A stretch of DNA of 64,000 bases from NCBI RefSeq assembly GCF_900176365.1, contig NZ_FWXY01000002.1, positions 124,001 to 188,000 on the forward strand, in the 5' to 3' direction. This document shows positions 37,029 through 46,433 of this stretch, in pieces. The stretch comes from Desulfocicer vacuolatum DSM 3385 (GTDB lineage: Bacteria > Desulfobacterota > Desulfobacteria > Desulfobacterales > Desulfobacteraceae). Below the pieces are notes generated by a model. The model was not told the origin of the DNA. It saw only the letters and a program-made list of their open reading frames with translations, and ran no database searches. Both the position numbers and the translations under genes were made by a program. How positions within the stretch are numbered: the stretch's first letter is position 1; the number at the start of each line of letters is the position of its first letter.

Positions 37029-37991
37029 ATGACACGCCCTTATCCACAAATTGACCTCAATAAAATTACGACCTATTCAGCCACCCAAAGGCAATCCAAA
37101 GTCACCCATAACATTGAAGGCGCCTCTCCCCATGCAGGCATGCACATGAGAGACTTTTTAGAGGGACTTCCCAATGTATTAAAAGCTTTTGAAATAAAAC
37201 AGCTTGCAAAGGCAATGGTCAAGGCAAAAGAGAAAAAAAAACCTGTACTTGTCATGCTGGGCGGCCATGTCATAAAAACCGGTTGCAGCAAACTTCTCGG
37301 GGATCTGGCGTCCCGGGGCTATATCACCCATTTTGCTTCCAACGGTGCCGCCTGTATCCATGATACGGAATTGGCCAGGTTTGGCCACACATCCGAAGAT
37401 GTTGCCTCCCAGCTGGACGATGGATCATTTGGTATGGCCCATGATACCGCAACATTTGTCAATGATGCCGCTCGACGATCATCTGCCGGCAACGAAGGAT
37501 TTGGAGAGGCCGCCGGGGCCATGCTCATGCATGAAAATGCACCTTTTCTTGACCGGGCACTGCTGGCCACTGCATATCACCTGGCAATTCCTTACACGCT
37601 GCATGTTGCCCTTGGAACAGATATTGTTCACCAGCATCCCGGAGCCAGCGGCGCAGCCATTGGAGAGGCCTCCCTGCGGGATTTCAAAATTTTTGCGGCC
37701 ACGGTTTCCAAACTTGGACAGGGAGGTGTGGTGCTCAATCTTGGCAGTGCGGTCATCATGCCGGAAATATTCTTAAAAGCCTTATCCGTGGCAAGAAACC
37801 TGGGGCACAATGTTTCTGATTTTACAACGGCAAATTTTGACATGATTCAGCACTACCGGCCCATCACCAACGTGGTCAATCGGCCGGTGCTCAAAGGGGG
37901 CACCGGATATGCCTTTACCGGACATCACGAACTGATGATCCCCTTACTGGCTGCAGCCGTTTATGAAGAGGCACATGCCCCCTTGAAATAA
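37029..37991 (+). CDS. Conserved protein of unknown function beside heptose kinase
   Basis: A 320-residue soluble protein I cannot assign to a characterised enzyme. It has striking conserved-looking blocks: VLVMLGGHVIKTGCSKLL (about 77-94), ASNGAACIHDTELARFGHTS (about 105-124), GTDIVHQHPGASG, LNLGSAVIMPEIFLKAL, TTANFDMIQHYRP and FTGHHELMIPLL. The histidine/asparagine-rich blocks suggest an active site. AAAAGGATTATTTTC supports the ATG at 37029; an in-frame extension to 36945 lies inside the repeat and is rejected. Six bases separate it from the heptose kinase gene, hinting at a role in sugar-phosphate or LPS metabolism. A distant deoxyhypusine-synthase-like relation is possible but unproven. 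Confidence 0.8.
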   Translation: MTRPYPQIDLNKITTYSATQRQSKVTHNIEGASPHAGMHMRDFLEGLPNVLKAFEIKQLAKAMVKAKEKKKPVLVMLGGHVIKTGCSKLLGDLASRGYITHFASNGAACIHDTELARFGHTSEDVASQLDDGSFGMAHDTATFVNDAARRSSAGNEGFGEAAGAMLMHENAPFLDRALLATAYHLAIPYTLHVALGTDIVHQHPGASGAAIGEASLRDFKIFAATVSKLGQGGVVLNLGSAVIMPEIFLKALSVARNLGHNVSDFTTANFDMIQHYRPITNVVNRPVLKGGTGYAFTGHHELMIPLLAAAVYEEAHAPLK

Positions 37992-37997
37992 AAAGAG

Positions 37998-38972
37998 ATG
38001 AATCATATGAAATTTCATGTAGACCGACTTTCACAGATAAAAGCGCTTGTGGTGGGAGATGTCATGCTTGACCGTTATATATGGGGAGATGTAGACAGAA
38101 TTTCCCCTGAAGCGCCGGTTCCTGTGGTAACGGTGGGAAAAGAAAACCATGTCCTGGGCGGCGCAGGTAATGTGGCAGCCAACATGGCAGGCCTGGGAAT
38201 CCAGGTATGCCTGGTTGGAATATGCGGGCATGATGAATCTGGAAAAATCTTTCAGAACCTCTGTCAAAACAACGGCATTATGCCCCGGCTCATCATTGAC
38301 CAAGACTATCCCACCACGGTTAAAACACGTATAATGGCAAGAAAACAGCAATTATTCAGACTGGACCGGGAAAAAATCCAACCCCCTTCCCATACCCTTG
38401 CACAAAAAATCATAGCTCAGGTTCAAAAAGCAATGGCATCCGTTGATGTGGTAATCCTGTCAGATTATGCAAAGGGCATGTTTCTGTGTGAACAATTGTG
38501 CAGGGATATCATCCTGACGGCAAGAGAATGCAAGGTGCCATGTTTTGTGGATCCCAAGGGGAAAAACTGGGAAAGGTATACAGGAGCCTCCTTTATAACC
38601 CCCAACACAATGGAACTTGCCGCTGTATCCCAGCTTCCCATGGAAAAAGATAACGACACTTTAATTGCGTCAATAACAGATGTCAGGGATCAATATGATA
38701 TTCAGTGCTTATTGTTAACCCGGGGGGAAAAGGGTATGTGCATTGCAGATAAAGCATCTGCCCCATTATTTATTTCCACAGCGGCACAAGAAGTGTATGA
38801 TGTTTCCGGTGCCGGGGACACCGTGATTTCAACATTTGCAGCCAGCATTGCCATGGGTATGTCCCCGGATGATGCTGCCGGTGTTGCAAATATTGCAGCC
38901 GGTGTGGTTGTGGGAAAGGTGGGCACCCAGCCCATCTGTATTTCCGAACTGATTTCCGCTTTAGAACAATAA
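37998..38972 (+). CDS. D-glycero-beta-D-manno-heptose 7-phosphate kinase (HldE N-terminal type)
   Basis: PfkB-family kinase that makes heptose 1,7-bisphosphate for ADP-heptose. N-terminal VVGDVMLDRYIWGDVDRISPEAPVPVV contains the RfaE domain 1 signature (residues about 18-44), GGAGNVAANMAGLG binds substrate, and DVSGAGDTVISTFAASIAMG holds the catalytic aspartate. The adenylyltransferase half is a separate gene at 22143-22637, so HldE is split. An alternative ATG at 38007 is possible. A family 1 element has inserted exactly at its stop codon. Confidence 0.93.
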   Translation: MNHMKFHVDRLSQIKALVVGDVMLDRYIWGDVDRISPEAPVPVVTVGKENHVLGGAGNVAANMAGLGIQVCLVGICGHDESGKIFQNLCQNNGIMPRLIIDQDYPTTVKTRIMARKQQLFRLDREKIQPPSHTLAQKIIAQVQKAMASVDVVILSDYAKGMFLCEQLCRDIILTARECKVPCFVDPKGKNWERYTGASFITPNTMELAAVSQLPMEKDNDTLIASITDVRDQYDIQCLLLTRGEKGMCIADKASAPLFISTAAQEVYDVSGAGDTVISTFAASIAMGMSPDDAAGVANIAAGVVVGKVGTQPICISELISALEQ

Positions 38973-39156
38973 CTCAACTTTCGGGCTTCATTTCAAAGCC
39001 GGCATTTTTAAATGTACCGATGGGCTCAGTGTGCCGACGGGGTCAGGCTTTTGTTATTGATGTTATCGACCAAGGCCTTTGCCAACGAAAAAAGCCTCGA
39101 TAATGTCAATAACAAAAGCCTGACCCCACCACGAAATGCGAACACCGAAAGTTGAG
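38973..39156 (+). mobile_element. 184-bp MITE-like element, family 1, copy 3
   Basis: Terminal CTCAACTTTCGG/CCGAAAGTTGAG. The 8-bp duplication AACAATAA lies at 38965-38972 and 39157-39164; the left copy contains the last codons and stop of the heptose kinase gene, so the insertion left the gene intact by regenerating its stop. Confidence 0.92.
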
Positions 39157-39181
39157 AACAATAATTATGGATCATTGAAAC

Positions 39182-41170
39182 ATGAGCGCTTACGCTTCCA
39201 AACTTTCACAACTATTAAAATCAAGCCCATGGTATCCGGTCTGGCAGTTTGCCATTCATGCCTATATTTTGCTGACAGCTTGCCGGTCTGGTTTGATGGT
39301 GTGGCAATGGGACCGTGTAGGGGGAATTAAACAGGCAATTTATATTATTATTTGCGGCCTCAGAATGGACACCATAATGATATGTTACCTGATATCGATT
39401 CCGGTGCTTTTGGCCCCTCTGTTAAACGGTTTTAAAAAAACCCATACCCTGTGGCGAACCTTTGCCGGCCTCTGGTTTTCATGTTCACTTTTATTTCTTT
39501 TTTTTATGGAAGTGGTCACCCCTTTTTTCATTGTAGAATATGATACCCGACCCAACAGACTTTTTGTGGAATACCTTGCTTATCCCAAAGAGGTCATGAC
39601 CATGCTGGTGACGGGATATAAAGCAGAATTGATTTTCAGTGCAGTTGCCGTTACCGGGGCATTGTTTTTTGCACGTCGTGTCTACCCTGAAATGACAAAG
39701 CGCCAATCTTTTTGGGATATAATCCCCCGTTTCATGGCACTTCCCATTGTGTTTGTGATAATATTTGCAGGCGCACGCTCCTCCTTAGGGCATCGCCCTG
39801 CCAACCCCAGCACAGTTGCTTTCAGTTCAGACCATCTGTTAAACAGCCTTCCCCTTTCTTCTGGATACAATCTTATCTACGCAATATATCGCATGGGGGA
39901 CGAAGCAGACGCGTCAAAAATCTATGGAGAAATGGACGTCAATCGAATGCTTGAGCTGGTTCGAAAAAATGCAACCGGAAACATTAAAAATTTTACAAAC
40001 AAAGAAATTCCCACCTTGCACAGTCTCTCCCCTGGAATCAAACGCCCTTCTCCCCTAAACCTGCTGATTCTTCTTGAAGAAAGCTTAGGCGCTGAATTTG
40101 TGGGACGCATGGGAGGTCTACCCTTAACCCCCAACCTGGATGAACTGTCCCGGGAAGGCCTTTTTTTCAACCGGCTTTACGCCACGGGAACACGCTCTGT
40201 GCGTGGCATTGAAGCTGTTGTTTCAGGTTTTTTCCCAACCCCTGGACGAAGTGTGGTAAAGCTTGGCAAGGCCCAGAATAATTTCTTTTCCCTTGCCTCC
40301 TTTTTAAAAACAAAAGGATATAAAACCCGATTTGTCTATGGTGGAGAAGCCAATTTTGACAACATGAAAGGGTTTTTCCTGGGCAATGGATTTGATGAAG
40401 TGATCGAAGAAAAAGATTTTCATGACTATACATTTAAAGGCTCCTGGGGTGTGTGCGATGAAGATCTTTTAACCAAAGCCCATGAGTTGCTTGAAGATGA
40501 GAAATCGTCTCCTTCCTTTACCCTTGTTTTCTCCTCCAGTAACCATTCTCCCTTTGAATTTCCTGACAATGCCATTGAACTGTACGAATCACCCAAAGCC
40601 ACTGTTAACAATGCCGTAAAATATGCAGATCATGCCATTGGACGTTTTTTTGACATGGCAAAAAAAAGCAATTACTGGAATCAGACGCTTTTTCTTGTTG
40701 TAGCAGATCACAACTCCCGGGTGTACGGAGATGCCCTGGTACCCATTGAAAGATTTCATATCCCCGCTCTCATCATCGGACCGGGCGTGGCACCCGGAAT
40801 TTCCAATACCCTTGCAAGCCAGGTGGACCTGCCCCCAACGCTTCTATCTCTGATGGGACTGGAAGGCCAGACCCCCATGCTCGGTCGCAATTTATTAAAT
40901 ATGCCCAAAGGCGTTGTGGGAAGAGCCGTCATGCAGTTCTACAAGAACCAGGCTTATATGGAAGGAGAGCATGTCCTGGTATTGCAACCGGGTAAAAACC
41001 ATTCCCAGTTCCACTACGATGGAAAAAGACTCACCAAAGAAAAAATTACTCCCTTTTTATTGGAAAAAGCGCTGGCCCATGCCCAATGGGCATCCTGGAG
41101 TTACAGTAACAGGCTTTATAAACTGCCATCAATGGAGATATCTGCTTCCTCAATATTAATGAAACGGTGA
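39182..41170 (+). CDS. LtaS/OpgB-like membrane sulfatase-fold transferase
   Basis: Inner-membrane protein of 662 residues with about five N-terminal helices (to about 190) and a periplasmic alkaline-phosphatase-fold domain. LLILLEESLGAEF supplies the first metal site, ATGTRSVRGIEAV (about 334-346) the nucleophilic threonine region, and VVADHNSRVYG the second metal site. Such enzymes transfer phosphoglycerol or phosphoethanolamine-like groups to surface glycans. Position inside a lipid A/core locus suggests LPS decoration, which is an inference. The ribosome site is weak. Confidence 0.82.
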   Translation: MSAYASKLSQLLKSSPWYPVWQFAIHAYILLTACRSGLMVWQWDRVGGIKQAIYIIICGLRMDTIMICYLISIPVLLAPLLNGFKKTHTLWRTFAGLWFSCSLLFLFFMEVVTPFFIVEYDTRPNRLFVEYLAYPKEVMTMLVTGYKAELIFSAVAVTGALFFARRVYPEMTKRQSFWDIIPRFMALPIVFVIIFAGARSSLGHRPANPSTVAFSSDHLLNSLPLSSGYNLIYAIYRMGDEADASKIYGEMDVNRMLELVRKNATGNIKNFTNKEIPTLHSLSPGIKRPSPLNLLILLEESLGAEFVGRMGGLPLTPNLDELSREGLFFNRLYATGTRSVRGIEAVVSGFFPTPGRSVVKLGKAQNNFFSLASFLKTKGYKTRFVYGGEANFDNMKGFFLGNGFDEVIEEKDFHDYTFKGSWGVCDEDLLTKAHELLEDEKSSPSFTLVFSSSNHSPFEFPDNAIELYESPKATVNNAVKYADHAIGRFFDMAKKSNYWNQTLFLVVADHNSRVYGDALVPIERFHIPALIIGPGVAPGISNTLASQVDLPPTLLSLMGLEGQTPMLGRNLLNMPKGVVGRAVMQFYKNQAYMEGEHVLVLQPGKNHSQFHYDGKRLTKEKITPFLLEKALAHAQWASWSYSNRLYKLPSMEISASSILMKR

Positions 41171-41296
41171 AAAGTTGCCTCATGAAATTTTACCCCTTCA
41201 TTTATGGGTTTAAGCCTTGGCTGCCCACAATCGGTCGTGGTTAAAAACTGGACTTCGGGCTTTTTACGAAGCCATCAACATTGGGAAGCATAAAAA

Positions 41297-42436
41297 ATGA
41301 TTAAAAGACCCGCAGCAAAAATTGAAACAATCATGTCCACCCCCGTTTCAAAGGAAAAGTACCCGTCCTTTAAAGCCCTTCTTTTTCTCCTGTCAAAAGT
41401 TTATGGCAAAATTGTAAAAACCAGACTGCGTAATCATCGAACGGGAAGACTTAAATCAAAACGTCTCCCCTGCTTTGTCATCTCTGTGGGAAATATCACA
41501 GTGGGCGGTACCGGAAAAACCCCCATGACCGTTTACGTGGCTGAGCTTGTAAGGCAAATGGGTTACAAAGTAGCCGTACTCAGCAGGGGCTACAAAGGAA
41601 CATTTGAAGCGTCCGGCGGGGTTGTCTGCAACGGTCATAGTGTCTGCTGCACCCCGAAAGAATCAGGGGACGAACCGTATATGATGGCCCAGACCCTGGG
41701 AGTTCCCCTTCTGGCAGGAAAAAAAAGGTACGCACTTGGGATAAAAGCGATTGAACAATTTAATGCCCAGGTTATTATTCTTGATGACGCATTTCAACAC
41801 ATTCAATTAAAAAGAGATCTTGATATTGTTCTTTTGGATGCCCAAAACCCCTTTGGCAACGGCGCACTTCTTCCCCGGGGACCGCTCAGGGAACCTGTCT
41901 CCAGCCTGGAACGATGTGACACCGTCATTTTTACCAGGAGTGATGTCAAAGGCTGTGAACCATCCAGATATCATAAATGGCTGGGTGAGAAGCCTGTTTT
42001 AAAAACCCGACATTGTCCCGGCATTTTTAAGATACTGAGCGCTTCTGGCCATGAACTTGATAAAAAAACCACTGACAATTTTTTAATGGAAAACCGAAAA
42101 AAACGAGCCCTTCTTTTTTCGGGGATTGCCAATAATTCAGACTTCAAAAAGACCTGTGAAACAATGGGCATGACCATTGCGGGCCACCTTGAATTTCCAG
42201 ATCATTATTGGTATAAGGCTGAAGATATGGCATTAGTTCTGAATCAATACAAAAAACTCAAAGCCGATTTTATTGTCACCACCCAAAAGGATTATGTGAA
42301 AATTGACAATGAATTTGTAATCCCCAAAGATCTTGTTGTGGTGGGTGTGTCAATAAAATTTATGAAAAACCATGATAAAAATTTTAAGTCACTGATAAAA
42401 GAACGTATAAAATCAAAAGACATAGGAGTCCCATGA
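41297..42436 (+). CDS. lpxK: Tetraacyldisaccharide 4'-kinase
   Basis: Adds the 4'-phosphate to make lipid IVA. The P-loop-like SVGNITVGGTGKTPM (about 61-75) is diagnostic, followed by VAVLSRGYKG and ILDDAFQHIQLKRDLDIVLLD. Length 379 residues is slightly long owing to the N-terminal lead. It overlaps lpxL by four bases (ATGA). Confidence 0.95.
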   Translation: MIKRPAAKIETIMSTPVSKEKYPSFKALLFLLSKVYGKIVKTRLRNHRTGRLKSKRLPCFVISVGNITVGGTGKTPMTVYVAELVRQMGYKVAVLSRGYKGTFEASGGVVCNGHSVCCTPKESGDEPYMMAQTLGVPLLAGKKRYALGIKAIEQFNAQVIILDDAFQHIQLKRDLDIVLLDAQNPFGNGALLPRGPLREPVSSLERCDTVIFTRSDVKGCEPSRYHKWLGEKPVLKTRHCPGIFKILSASGHELDKKTTDNFLMENRKKRALLFSGIANNSDFKKTCETMGMTIAGHLEFPDHYWYKAEDMALVLNQYKKLKADFIVTTQKDYVKIDNEFVIPKDLVVVGVSIKFMKNHDKNFKSLIKERIKSKDIGVP

Positions 42437-43329
42437 CCGTTACCGAGAAATTGGTATTTCAGCTGCTTTCAGGTACCATGTCCGTCCTTGGATTACTTTC
42501 TCCTCCCACAGGCCGTTTTCTGGGAAAAGTTCTGGGCAGAATCTGGTTTTGTTTTGATAAAAAACATAAAAGAATAACCCTCAACAGTCTGGGCCACACT
42601 TATTCAAAAAAAATGAGCTTTCAAACCCGGTGGAAACTGGCAAGAAAGGTCTTTGAAAATACCGCCACAATGCTGTTTGAGCATGCCAGATTCCATCGAA
42701 TGCCTCCCCATGACTATGGGGACTTCTTTGAGGTCATAGGGATTCACCACTTTAAGGCAGCCCAGGCAAAAGGCCGGGGAATACTCTGTTTTTCCGGTCA
42801 CCTGGGCAACTGGGAACAGGCTGTGGCAGTGGCCCATTTAACCGGTGTGCCCTTTTCCGTTGTCTATAAAAAGATAGAATCCCCTGTAATGGAAGCATAT
42901 CTCAAGGCCAAAAGAGCATCCACAGGATGCAACATGCTTCCCCTTCACAACGCCCTTGACGGTATTTTTGCAACCCTTGCCAGGGGAGAAGCGGCAGGAC
43001 TCATCGTGGATCAAAACTCAAGAAAGAGACATCACAGTGTTTTCATTGATTTTTTAGGACGAAAAGCATCTGCCAACACAGGGCTTGCAAGAATTGCCCT
43101 TGATTCCGGGGCCCCGGTGATACCGATATTGACCTACAGAAAAAATAATCAAACCTATCTTGAATTCTTTCCTGAAATCCCATTGATAAAAACCAATGAT
43201 AAAAACGCCGACATTCTTGCAAATACCCAGGCGTTTCATGCGGTTATTGAAAGTAATATCAAAAAATACCCGGATCAGTGGTTCTGGATTCACAATCGCT
43301 GGAAAACAAGACCCCTGGAGGAAATATAA
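42433..43329 (+). CDS. lpxL: Lipid A biosynthesis acyltransferase (LpxL/HtrB family)
   Basis: Late acyltransferase adding a secondary acyl chain to lipid A. Single N-terminal hydrophobic anchor, then the HX4D/E catalytic motif as HLGNWE (about 119-124). QNSRKRHHSVFIDFLGRKA is the usual second conserved block. Length 298 residues is typical. Coupled to lpxK; which acyl position it modifies cannot be read from sequence. Confidence 0.92.
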   Translation: MTVTEKLVFQLLSGTMSVLGLLSPPTGRFLGKVLGRIWFCFDKKHKRITLNSLGHTYSKKMSFQTRWKLARKVFENTATMLFEHARFHRMPPHDYGDFFEVIGIHHFKAAQAKGRGILCFSGHLGNWEQAVAVAHLTGVPFSVVYKKIESPVMEAYLKAKRASTGCNMLPLHNALDGIFATLARGEAAGLIVDQNSRKRHHSVFIDFLGRKASANTGLARIALDSGAPVIPILTYRKNNQTYLEFFPEIPLIKTNDKNADILANTQAFHAVIESNIKKYPDQWFWIHNRWKTRPLEEI

Positions 43330-43352
43330 ATGAATTTAATGGCTGGGTATTC

Positions 43353-44357
43353 ATGAAAATACTTCTTGTTCAATTGAGCTATCTTGGGGATATGATCCTT
43401 TCCACCCCGGTTATTTCAGGTTTGAAAAAAATTTATCCCAAAGCAACCCTTACTGTGATGACCACCCCACTGGCTGCGCCACTTGTGGAAAACGACCCCT
43501 TGGTCCACGACATTATTGTTTTTGATAAAAGGGGCAGTGAAAAAAATCTTTCAGGTATTCTTAAAAAGGCAAACCAATTAAGGCAAGCTGGATTTGACAG
43601 GGTTTATTCCCTTCATCGATCCCCCAGAACCGCTATTTTGCTTTTTGTTGCAGGCATTCCTGTTCGAACAGGATTTAAAGATGCAAAATTGCATTTTTTA
43701 TACACAGATCAACGGCAAAAAAAAATAGAAGGCCATTCTGCAATCAGAAATCTTTCCCTTCTGTTTAATGAGTTGCCCGAGGCAGAACTGAATCAAGAAC
43801 TCAGACTATTTGCACCCAGGCAGGAACATCTTTTAAAAAAAGCAAAAATCAATTTTCCTTCAGCAGATGATTTTATTATCATGGCTCCGGGCAGTGCCTG
43901 GAAAACCAAACAATGGCATTGGCAGGGATATTCCAGTGTTGGCCATTATTTTGCCCAACAGGGTAAAACAATTGTACTGGTGGGCGGGCCTGCAGACACA
44001 TCTGTGTGTGCAAAAATAAACGACCAGGGTGATTTTCTGGATCTTTCAGGCAAAATTTCCTTGTCAAACACGCTTTATCTCATGGAAAAAACCAAACTGC
44101 TTATTTGTAATGACAGCATGGCCCTGCACATGGCCTCGGCATTTAAAATTCCCACAGTGGCTGTATTTTGTGCCACCTCCCCTGAATTTGGTTTTGGCCC
44201 TTGGCAAAATCCTGACGCCATGGTTGTGGAGGATGCCACCCTTGAATGTAAACCTTGCCGAAGGCATGGCAGCAACCAATGCCCCAACGGTACTGAAGCA
44301 TGCATGAAAATTTCTGCCAGGCAGGTCATTGATGCATGTAAAAAGGTATTAACATAA
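43353..44357 (+). CDS. waaF: Lipopolysaccharide heptosyltransferase II-like protein
   Basis: GT9 family enzyme that adds heptose from ADP-heptose to the inner core. N-terminal KILLVQLSYLGDMILSTPV, central MAPGSAWKTKQWHWQGY and the donor loop CNDSMALHMASAFKIPTVAVF are typical. The ATG at 43353 gives 334 residues and starts at the family N-terminus; the longer frame overlaps lpxL. The C-terminal CKPCRRHGSNQCPNG cysteine group is common in this family. Stop and next start overlap by one base. Confidence 0.9.
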   Translation: MKILLVQLSYLGDMILSTPVISGLKKIYPKATLTVMTTPLAAPLVENDPLVHDIIVFDKRGSEKNLSGILKKANQLRQAGFDRVYSLHRSPRTAILLFVAGIPVRTGFKDAKLHFLYTDQRQKKIEGHSAIRNLSLLFNELPEAELNQELRLFAPRQEHLLKKAKINFPSADDFIIMAPGSAWKTKQWHWQGYSSVGHYFAQQGKTIVLVGGPADTSVCAKINDQGDFLDLSGKISLSNTLYLMEKTKLLICNDSMALHMASAFKIPTVAVFCATSPEFGFGPWQNPDAMVVEDATLECKPCRRHGSNQCPNGTEACMKISARQVIDACKKVLT

Positions 44358-45484
44358 TGGACAAACCGCTGAAACTTGCATTTTGTCTATTTAAGTATTT
44401 TCCCTTTGGCGGATTGCAGGTCAACTTTATCAACATTGCAAAGGAATGTATGGCCCGGGGTCACAAGGTCATTGCCTATACCATCTCCTGGGAAGGAGAC
44501 AGGCCCCCGGGGCTTGACATAAATATTATTAAAGTCAAGGGGTTGACCAACCATTCCCGGTATAAATCATTTGCCCGACGGGTGAATGAGAATATTAAAG
44601 CCAAAAACTTTGATGCACTGGTGGGCTTTAACAAAATGCCCGGCCTTGATCTTTACTATGGTGCGGATGTTTCCTATGCAGCCAAGATGAAAAAAAGAAG
44701 CCGCTGGCACAGATATACCCCACGTTACCAGACTTTGATGGCCATGGAAAAAGCGGTGTTTGAAAAAAAGTCCAAAACAGATATTCTTCTTTTGACCGAA
44801 AAGGAGAAACAGTTCTACATGGACTATTATGGAACTGCTGAACATCGATTTCATATTATGCCACCGGGTATTTCCCGGGACTGCCTTGCCCCTGCAAATG
44901 CCGATGAAATCCGCAGTGCAACACGCAATGATCTAAGCATTGATAAGGATACACTGGTCTTATTGATGGTTTGTACCAATTTCAAAATAAAGGGGGTTGC
45001 CAGGGCCATTTGTGCACTGTCTTCTTTGCCATGTGAACTTTTAAAAAAGAGCCTGTTGCTTATTGTGGGAAAGGACACCCCACGCCCCTACCGAAAACTT
45101 GCAAAAAAAATGAAGGTTCAGGATAACATTCGATTTATCGGTGCCAGAAAAGATGTTCCCAGGCTTCTGTTATCTGCTGATTTTTTGCTCCATCCTGCTT
45201 CCATTGAAAATACAGGCACCGTCATTGTGGAGGCCCTTGCTGCCAATGTTCCGGTTCTTACCACAGATATATGCGGCTACAGCTCCCATGTCAAAAAAGC
45301 TGACGGCGGCAAAGTTGTGGGCTCTCCTTTTAACCAGAAAGAACTGAACAGCGCACTTGTCTCCATGCTTACCTCAAATATGAGGAAACAATGGCAGCAC
45401 AATTGCAGAACATATGTTAAACAAACAGATATTTTCAGCCGTGCCCCAAGGGCCTGTGATATTATTGAAAAGGTTGCTTTATGA
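44357..45484 (+). CDS. waaG: Core LPS glucosyltransferase I-like protein
   Basis: GT4 family transferase of 375 residues resembling WaaG, which adds the first hexose to heptose II. Opening FCLFKYFPFGGLQVNF is nearly the WaaG signature, and the C-terminal domain has HPASIENTGTVIVEALAANVPVLTT with the E-x7-E donor motif. Acts on the cytoplasmic face. It overlaps waaP by four bases; waaG-waaP linkage is common. Confidence 0.88.
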   Translation: MDKPLKLAFCLFKYFPFGGLQVNFINIAKECMARGHKVIAYTISWEGDRPPGLDINIIKVKGLTNHSRYKSFARRVNENIKAKNFDALVGFNKMPGLDLYYGADVSYAAKMKKRSRWHRYTPRYQTLMAMEKAVFEKKSKTDILLLTEKEKQFYMDYYGTAEHRFHIMPPGISRDCLAPANADEIRSATRNDLSIDKDTLVLLMVCTNFKIKGVARAICALSSLPCELLKKSLLLIVGKDTPRPYRKLAKKMKVQDNIRFIGARKDVPRLLLSADFLLHPASIENTGTVIVEALAANVPVLTTDICGYSSHVKKADGGKVVGSPFNQKELNSALVSMLTSNMRKQWQHNCRTYVKQTDIFSRAPRACDIIEKVAL

Positions 45485-46305
45485 TTGTTTTACCCCGGGA
45501 GTGGAAAGAATACTGGAATATTGAAAAAAAAGGATTTGAACAACTTTTTAATGTTAAAGGCCCTGTTTACAGTGAGAATATCGGCAGGAAAACCCTTCGG
45601 TTTAAATTTGGTGAAAAATATTATTTTGGCAAATTTCACACAGGTGTGGGCTGGAAGAAAATTATTAAAAACATTCTCCAGTTCAGAAGTCCACCGGTGC
45701 TGAGTGCCCAGAATGAATGGCGGGCCATAAAAAAACTTGAAAGCATTGGTGTCGATACCATGCGCCTTGTGGGGTATGGCAAGCGTGGATGCAACCCTGC
45801 AAAAATTCATTCTTTTGTGGTGACCCATGAATTAAAAAATACCGTCAGCCTTGAAAAATATTGCAGGAACTGGGCATCATCGCCCCCATCCGAGGCCTTT
45901 AAGGCGGCGCTGATCACCGAGGTTGCAAAAATTGCCAGAACCATCCATGAAAACGGCTTAAACCATCGGGATCTTTATATTTGCCATTATCTTTTGGATA
46001 TTTCCAATGGAATAAAAAGCATTGATCCTAAAAAAATCCACCTGTATCTAATTGACCTGCACAGGGTTCAAATTCGTCCAAGAACGCCCTTGAGATGGCG
46101 GGCCAAAGATATTTCTGCCCTTCTTTTTTCAAGCATGGATATAGGACTTACAAAAAAGGACCTGTTGCTTTTTGCGGGTATCTACCACAACACCACTCCA
46201 ACAAAATCAATTAATGAAAACAAATTTTTCTGGTGGCTTGTAAAACGGCGGGCCATCAATTTATACAAAAAAGAGTTTAAAAAAGAGCCGCCGCCCATAC
46301 TTTAA
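45481..46305 (+). CDS. waaP: Lipopolysaccharide core heptose kinase, WaaP family
   Basis: Protein-kinase-like enzyme phosphorylating a core heptose. The catalytic loop is NHRDLYICHYLLD with D164 and the metal aspartate is D192 in LIDLHRVQIR. N-terminal FKFGEKYYFGKFH contains the ATP-site lysine region. Length 274 residues is usual. Coupled to waaG. Confidence 0.92.
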   Translation: MIVLPREWKEYWNIEKKGFEQLFNVKGPVYSENIGRKTLRFKFGEKYYFGKFHTGVGWKKIIKNILQFRSPPVLSAQNEWRAIKKLESIGVDTMRLVGYGKRGCNPAKIHSFVVTHELKNTVSLEKYCRNWASSPPSEAFKAALITEVAKIARTIHENGLNHRDLYICHYLLDISNGIKSIDPKKIHLYLIDLHRVQIRPRTPLRWRAKDISALLFSSMDIGLTKKDLLLFAGIYHNTTPTKSINENKFFWWLVKRRAINLYKKEFKKEPPPIL

Positions 46306-46433
46306 TTTTGGCACAATTCATGGCACTGTCACAGTGCAGAGCTCTTTTTATTGCACCTCTGACTATTTTTTTTACTTTGCTGTGGCAAAACAAAATATAG
46401 CCATGACAATTTTTAAAGGATGCTGTAATCTCC
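46306..46433 (+). other. Gap with a possible terminator hairpin after waaP
   Basis: GCACTG (46323-46328) and CAGTGC (46332-46337) pair around a three-base loop, followed by AGAGCTCTTTTTATT. It may end the lpxK-waaP transcript weakly. The rest shows no feature. Confidence 0.35.
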
